Positions 6,352 through 8,980 of a DNA stretch of 8,980 bases are shown piece after piece. The notes beneath the pieces are model-generated. The model saw only the letters and a program-made list of their open reading frames with translations. It had not been told where the DNA came from and searched no databases. A program made the position numbers and the translations under genes. Origin of the DNA: Clostridia bacterium (GTDB lineage Bacteria > Bacillota_A > Clostridia > Oscillospirales > CAG-382); contig JAGAAM010000176.1 of NCBI GenBank assembly GCA_017615235.1, positions 1 to 8,980 of the forward strand, in the 5' to 3' direction. Each line of letters starts with the position of its first letter. Positions within the stretch are counted from its first letter, which is position 1.

Positions 6352-7911
6352 ATGAAAAAATTTATCGTTTTCCTTATTGTCGTTCTTATGCTCTGCCCGG
6401 TAGTCCTTCTTCAGGCTTCCGCAGACACGGTGAACGAACAGGTCTCTATCAAATACGCCGCCTCTTCTCCGAAACTTGACGGTAAGATCAAGTCCGGCGA
6501 ATACGGTTCCGCGATCGTTTCCTATAAAGTAGGCGACGATTACGACGGCGTCCTCCTCGAACATAACGAATACGAAAACTGGGGCTTCAAGTTCTACGCT
6601 ATGTGGGACTTCCAGTACCTCTATCTCGCATGGAACGTCGAATCCGTCGAAGACAGCTATATCCCCGATTCGATTTTCGAACAGTACGGCGAAGCGCAGG
6701 GTCTCGGATACATGTGGGAGCATTCCTGCATCCAGTGGATCCTTACCCCCGGCGCACCCGACGCTTCCAAGACCGTTTACCAGACCGCACAGTGGTCCGG
6801 CAACTATCAGGAAAGCGGCGTGACGATCCTCAAAGACGGCAACACCGCGAAGATCAACTGGTCCAACTTCACCGGCGGCGAACTCCTTACCGCCAACGAC
6901 TGGGACGCTATCGCAAAACGCGACGGCAACAAGACCGTTTATGAAGTCCGTATCCCCTGGGAAAAGAGCGGCGTCTCCGCGGTCGGCAACACCATCCAGT
7001 TCGGTCTCACCTTCGCTGTAGCCGCTCAGAAAGACTACAACGAAAAGAAGGGCATGCTCGAATGGCAGGACGGCATCCTCGGCGGTAAGAAAGCCGATAA
7101 CGCAGCCGTCATCACCCTTACCGGTTACAAGGATGACACCATCCGCGACACCACCTACGTAGGTCTTAAAGACGGCAGCCGTCCGAAGGACTGCAACAAG
7201 GATTCCGTTATCCTCGATATCGACTCCGTAAATACTTCGATCGAAGCTGAAAAATCCACCCTCGTCATCCCGGCGAAGGATTCCGGCAAATACAACACCA
7301 AATACGCACGCTGCCTCCTTCTCGCTCCGGTAGACGGTGAAAAGAACACCTATTACGTCGTAGAAAGCGTTCAGGGTCAGGGCGAAGAAGTCGCGTTCGA
7401 GACCAAGCTCGACAGCAAGATGGTCGTCGCGGTATTCCACAGCGACGGCACCGGCGCAGGCACCGCCCGCCGCGACGCTGCCGCTGCGCTCGAGCTCGGC
7501 ACGAAACTCCACCTCTTCGGTGTTGACGTTTCCGGCAAGGCTCTCAAATACTCCAACGCCTGCCTCTACACCGTGAAGGACGAACCTCTCATGGAAGGCT
7601 ACGGCGAAGAATCGGTCGAAGAATCGGTCGAGGAATCGGTCGAGGAATCCGTCGAGGAATCTGTTAAAGAATCCGTTGAGGAATCCGTCGAGGAATCCGT
7701 GGCTCCCGTCGAGGAATCCGTCGAAGAATCCACTGCTCCCGTTGAGGAATCCAAAGAAGAATCCGCGGCTCCCGTCGAGGAATCCAAAGAAGAATCCAAG
7801 GACGAGGGCGGCGAAGACGGCTCCAACGTCGGCCTTATCATCGGCATCATCGCCGCAGTCGTAGTGGTTGCCGGCGTGGTCGTATTCCTTGTCACCAAGA
7901 AAAAGAAATAA
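6352..7911 (+). CDS. Secreted membrane-anchored protein with CBM9/DOMON-like domain and Glu-Ser repeat stalk
   Basis: This is a predicted cell-surface protein of 519 residues. Residues 1-24 form a Sec signal peptide ending QASA. Residues 40-257 resemble CBM9/DOMON-like carbohydrate- or ligand-binding domains: PKLDGKIKSGEY (40-51), FYAMWDFQYLYLAWNVES (81-98), YEVRIPWEK (197-205) and NTIQFGLTFAVA (213-224). Residues 275-408 form a second, unrecognised globular region with VVAVFHSDGTGAG (358-370). Residues 419-483 are a tandem EESV/APV repeat, probably a flexible stalk. Residues 491-515 form one transmembrane helix, followed by a KKKK tail. There is no LPXTG motif, so anchoring is by the helix, not sortase. 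The start has AAGGAG seven bases upstream. The gene is monocistronic, with its own promoter and terminator. Codon choice is biased (TTC, AAC, ATC and GGC are frequent), which with the strong signals suggests high expression. Substrate is unknown; a solute- or glycan-binding role is inferred from the fold. Confidence 0.88.
   Translation: MKKFIVFLIVVLMLCPVVLLQASADTVNEQVSIKYAASSPKLDGKIKSGEYGSAIVSYKVGDDYDGVLLEHNEYENWGFKFYAMWDFQYLYLAWNVESVEDSYIPDSIFEQYGEAQGLGYMWEHSCIQWILTPGAPDASKTVYQTAQWSGNYQESGVTILKDGNTAKINWSNFTGGELLTANDWDAIAKRDGNKTVYEVRIPWEKSGVSAVGNTIQFGLTFAVAAQKDYNEKKGMLEWQDGILGGKKADNAAVITLTGYKDDTIRDTTYVGLKDGSRPKDCNKDSVILDIDSVNTSIEAEKSTLVIPAKDSGKYNTKYARCLLLAPVDGEKNTYYVVESVQGQGEEVAFETKLDSKMVVAVFHSDGTGAGTARRDAAAALELGTKLHLFGVDVSGKALKYSNACLYTVKDEPLMEGYGEESVEESVEESVEESVEESVKESVEESVEESVAPVEESVEESTAPVEESKEESAAPVEESKEESKDEGGEDGSNVGLIIGIIAAVVVVAGVVVFLVTKKKK
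7606..7800 (+). repeat. Nested coding tandem repeat: 12-bp EESV units and 33-bp EES-EES-APV units
   Basis: Eight 12-base units encoding (E/K)ESV-type tetrapeptides run from 7606 to 7701. They overlap a higher-order 33-base series of the form EESxEESxAPV that continues to 7800. The first units are nearly identical in DNA (GAAGAATCGGTC and one-base variants); later ones differ mainly at third positions. This pattern fits slippage-driven growth and selection for the protein sequence. The product is a Glu-rich, extended spacer between the globular domains and the membrane helix. Confidence 0.95.
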
Positions 7912-7931
7912 GCGATAAACGCTGAATAACG

Positions 7932-7961
7932 AAAAGGGCTTCGCCGCGCGAAGCCCTTTTT
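7932..7961 (+). terminator. Intrinsic terminator of the CBM9-like gene
   Basis: AAAAGGGCTTCGC (7932-7944) pairs perfectly with GCGAAGCCCTTTT (7948-7960) around a CGC loop, and T residues run from 7957 to 7961. It lies 20 bases past the stop of the upstream gene. Between it and the next promoter (8133) I see no gene, only short inverted repeats such as AAACGC/GCGTTT at 8073-8086. Confidence 0.93.
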
Positions 7962-8132
7962 GCTTAATGAAGAATGAATAATTGAGGAACGTTTTCCGAA
8001 TATCCGGAAACGGATCGACCGTATAATTGATTTGTTCAGCCAATTGTTATACGGCGTGCGGCGGATACACGGAAACGCAAGCGTTTTCGGGATAAAAAGC
8101 GGTATTTTCCTTAAAAACTTTATGCCTTCCTA

Positions 8133-8161
8133 TTGACAAAATAATGCCCGCTTGATACAAT
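8133..8161 (+). promoter_or_regulatory. Sigma-A-type promoter of the DUF975-type gene
   Basis: A perfect TTGACA (8133-8138) is followed, after 17 bases, by TACAAT (8156-8161), five of six matches. Transcription would start near 8168, with a 40-base leader. Confidence 0.88.
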
Positions 8162-8207
8162 ATATACAGGCTTTCAAGTCAATAATTAATAAGAGAGGGA
8201 ATCACTT

Positions 8208-8980
8208 ATGTTGTTTGTAGAAGCATACAAACGCGCTTTTTCCATCATTAAGAAAAAACCGCTCCGTCTTTGGGGATTATCTCTGCTCACGCTGGTAATC
8301 GCCGTATTCGCAATAGTGCTCACGCTTCCCGTTCTCGGTATCGTCGGCGCTTCGTTCATCGCGGTCGTTTATACCGGCATGTCCAAGGTATATCTTGACG
8401 CTCTCGATGAAAAAGAAGTCAATTCCGACCAGCTGTTCTCCGGCTTCAAACGCTTCTGGACCGTTCTCGGCGGCGTTGCCTGGAAAGCACTCTGGATATT
8501 CATCTGGGCGGCTCTTTCAGTTGCCGCAGGCGCGGTAGTCGTTATGCTCTTCACCGTGATCGGCTATTCGTTCGGCGCCAAAGCGCTTCAGATATTCTCG
8601 ATCATCGGCGCGGTTCTCGGCTATATCGTAATGGCGGCAGGCTATGTCTACACCATCTATAAGTCCTATTCCTACGCGTTTGTTGAATACATCCTTATGA
8701 CCGAGGAAAACGTGACCGCCACCCAGGCGCTCCGTCTTTCCATCAAACTCACCAAGGGCAAAATGCTTCAGATGTTCCTTGCCGACCTCGTCTTCAGCGT
8801 CGGCACCAGCCTCGTGATCGGCATCCTTGCCGGCCTTGCTCTTATCCCCTACGTCGGATTCCTGTTCGGCATCGTCGCGATCGTCGTTTACATCGCGGTC
8901 CTGCTCTTCTCCGGAATCTTCACCGGCCTTTACAGGGCTTACTTCTTCAAGGCTCCCGTTCCGGTCAAAAAGATCCAGCA
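8208..8980 (+). CDS. DUF975-type multi-pass membrane protein, 3' end cut by window edge
   Basis: The frame is open to the right edge with 257 residues visible. It begins MLFVEAYKRAFSIIKKKPLRLW, a short amphipathic lead. Hydrophobic segments lie at about 22-56, 91-118, 129-150, 187-213 and 215-245. The stretch YKSYSYAFVEYILMTEE (151-167) followed by ATQALRLSIKLTKGKMLQMFLADLVFS (171-197) matches the DUF975 pattern of an aromatic KxYSY patch, an acidic-Asn turn, and an ALxLSxxxxKG helix before the last membrane segments. FSGFKRFW (77-84) also fits. DUF975 proteins are integral membrane proteins of Gram-positive bacteria with no settled function. The ATG at 8208 has GAGG nine bases upstream. At 257 residues it is already near the usual family length, so little may be missing. 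A different membrane family is possible. Confidence 0.8.
   Translation, partial: MLFVEAYKRAFSIIKKKPLRLWGLSLLTLVIAVFAIVLTLPVLGIVGASFIAVVYTGMSKVYLDALDEKEVNSDQLFSGFKRFWTVLGGVAWKALWIFIWAALSVAAGAVVVMLFTVIGYSFGAKALQIFSIIGAVLGYIVMAAGYVYTIYKSYSYAFVEYILMTEENVTATQALRLSIKLTKGKMLQMFLADLVFSVGTSLVIGILAGLALIPYVGFLFGIVAIVVYIAVLLFSGIFTGLYRAYFFKAPVPVKKIQ

Noticed and set aside
7606..7800. CRISPR-like direct repeats
   Set aside because: Units are 12 and 33 bases, contiguous without unique spacers, and in frame within a coding region.
6346..8043. Long minus-strand reading frame of 565 codons opposite the CBM9-like gene
   Set aside because: It mirrors the codon phase of the real gene, includes the antisense of the EESV repeat (a Phe/Asp/Gly-rich run), has no Shine-Dalgarno, and crosses the plus-strand terminator.
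8073..8086. Palindrome AAACGC-AA-GCGTTT upstream of the DUF975-type gene as an operator
   Set aside because: It lies about 46 bases upstream of the -35 with no repeated copy elsewhere in the window and no regulator gene nearby; chance is as likely.

Overview
The window looks like chromosome from a Gram-positive anaerobe of the class Clostridia, most likely an uncultured gut Oscillospirales or Ruminococcaceae-type lineage. This is inferred from an RNase J, a DUF975-type membrane protein, a dockerin joined to BspA-type leucine-rich repeats, strong Shine-Dalgarno sites, and promoters close to the sigma-A consensus with 17-bp spacers. The DNA is moderately GC-rich by eye and shows no sign of phage, plasmid, insertion sequence, CRISPR array, tRNA or rRNA.

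Layout. Positions 1-1176 (minus) hold most of murA, the first committed enzyme of peptidoglycan synthesis; its last residues lie outside the window. A 369-base gap carries divergent promoters for murA and the next unit. Positions 1546-3225 (plus) encode ribonuclease J. Seven bases later begins a 3233-4156 reading frame of unknown function that looks like two related small domains joined by a linker resembling non-coding DNA. A strong terminator at 4173-4203 serves this unit and the convergent gene 4215-6053 (minus), a secreted protein with a two-repeat dockerin and BspA-type repeats.

A second divergent promoter region (6054-6351) separates that gene from 6352-7911 (plus), a secreted, membrane-anchored protein with a CBM9/DOMON-like domain, a Glu-Ser-rich tandem-repeat stalk and one C-terminal transmembrane helix. 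It ends in a strong terminator at 7932-7961. A separate promoter at 8133-8161 drives a DUF975-type multi-pass membrane protein that runs off the right edge.

Functionally the left half is housekeeping (cell wall, RNA decay) and the right half concerns the cell surface. The dockerin/BspA protein and the CBM9-like protein are divergently transcribed and both exported; a shared role in surface adhesion or glycan binding is possible but only inferred from proximity. I see no clear undescribed multi-gene system. The most unusual spot is the 3233-4156 frame: its Shine-Dalgarno overlaps its only standard start codon, and it has a complete internal translation start preceded by a terminator-like stretch, suggesting two genes that have become one.
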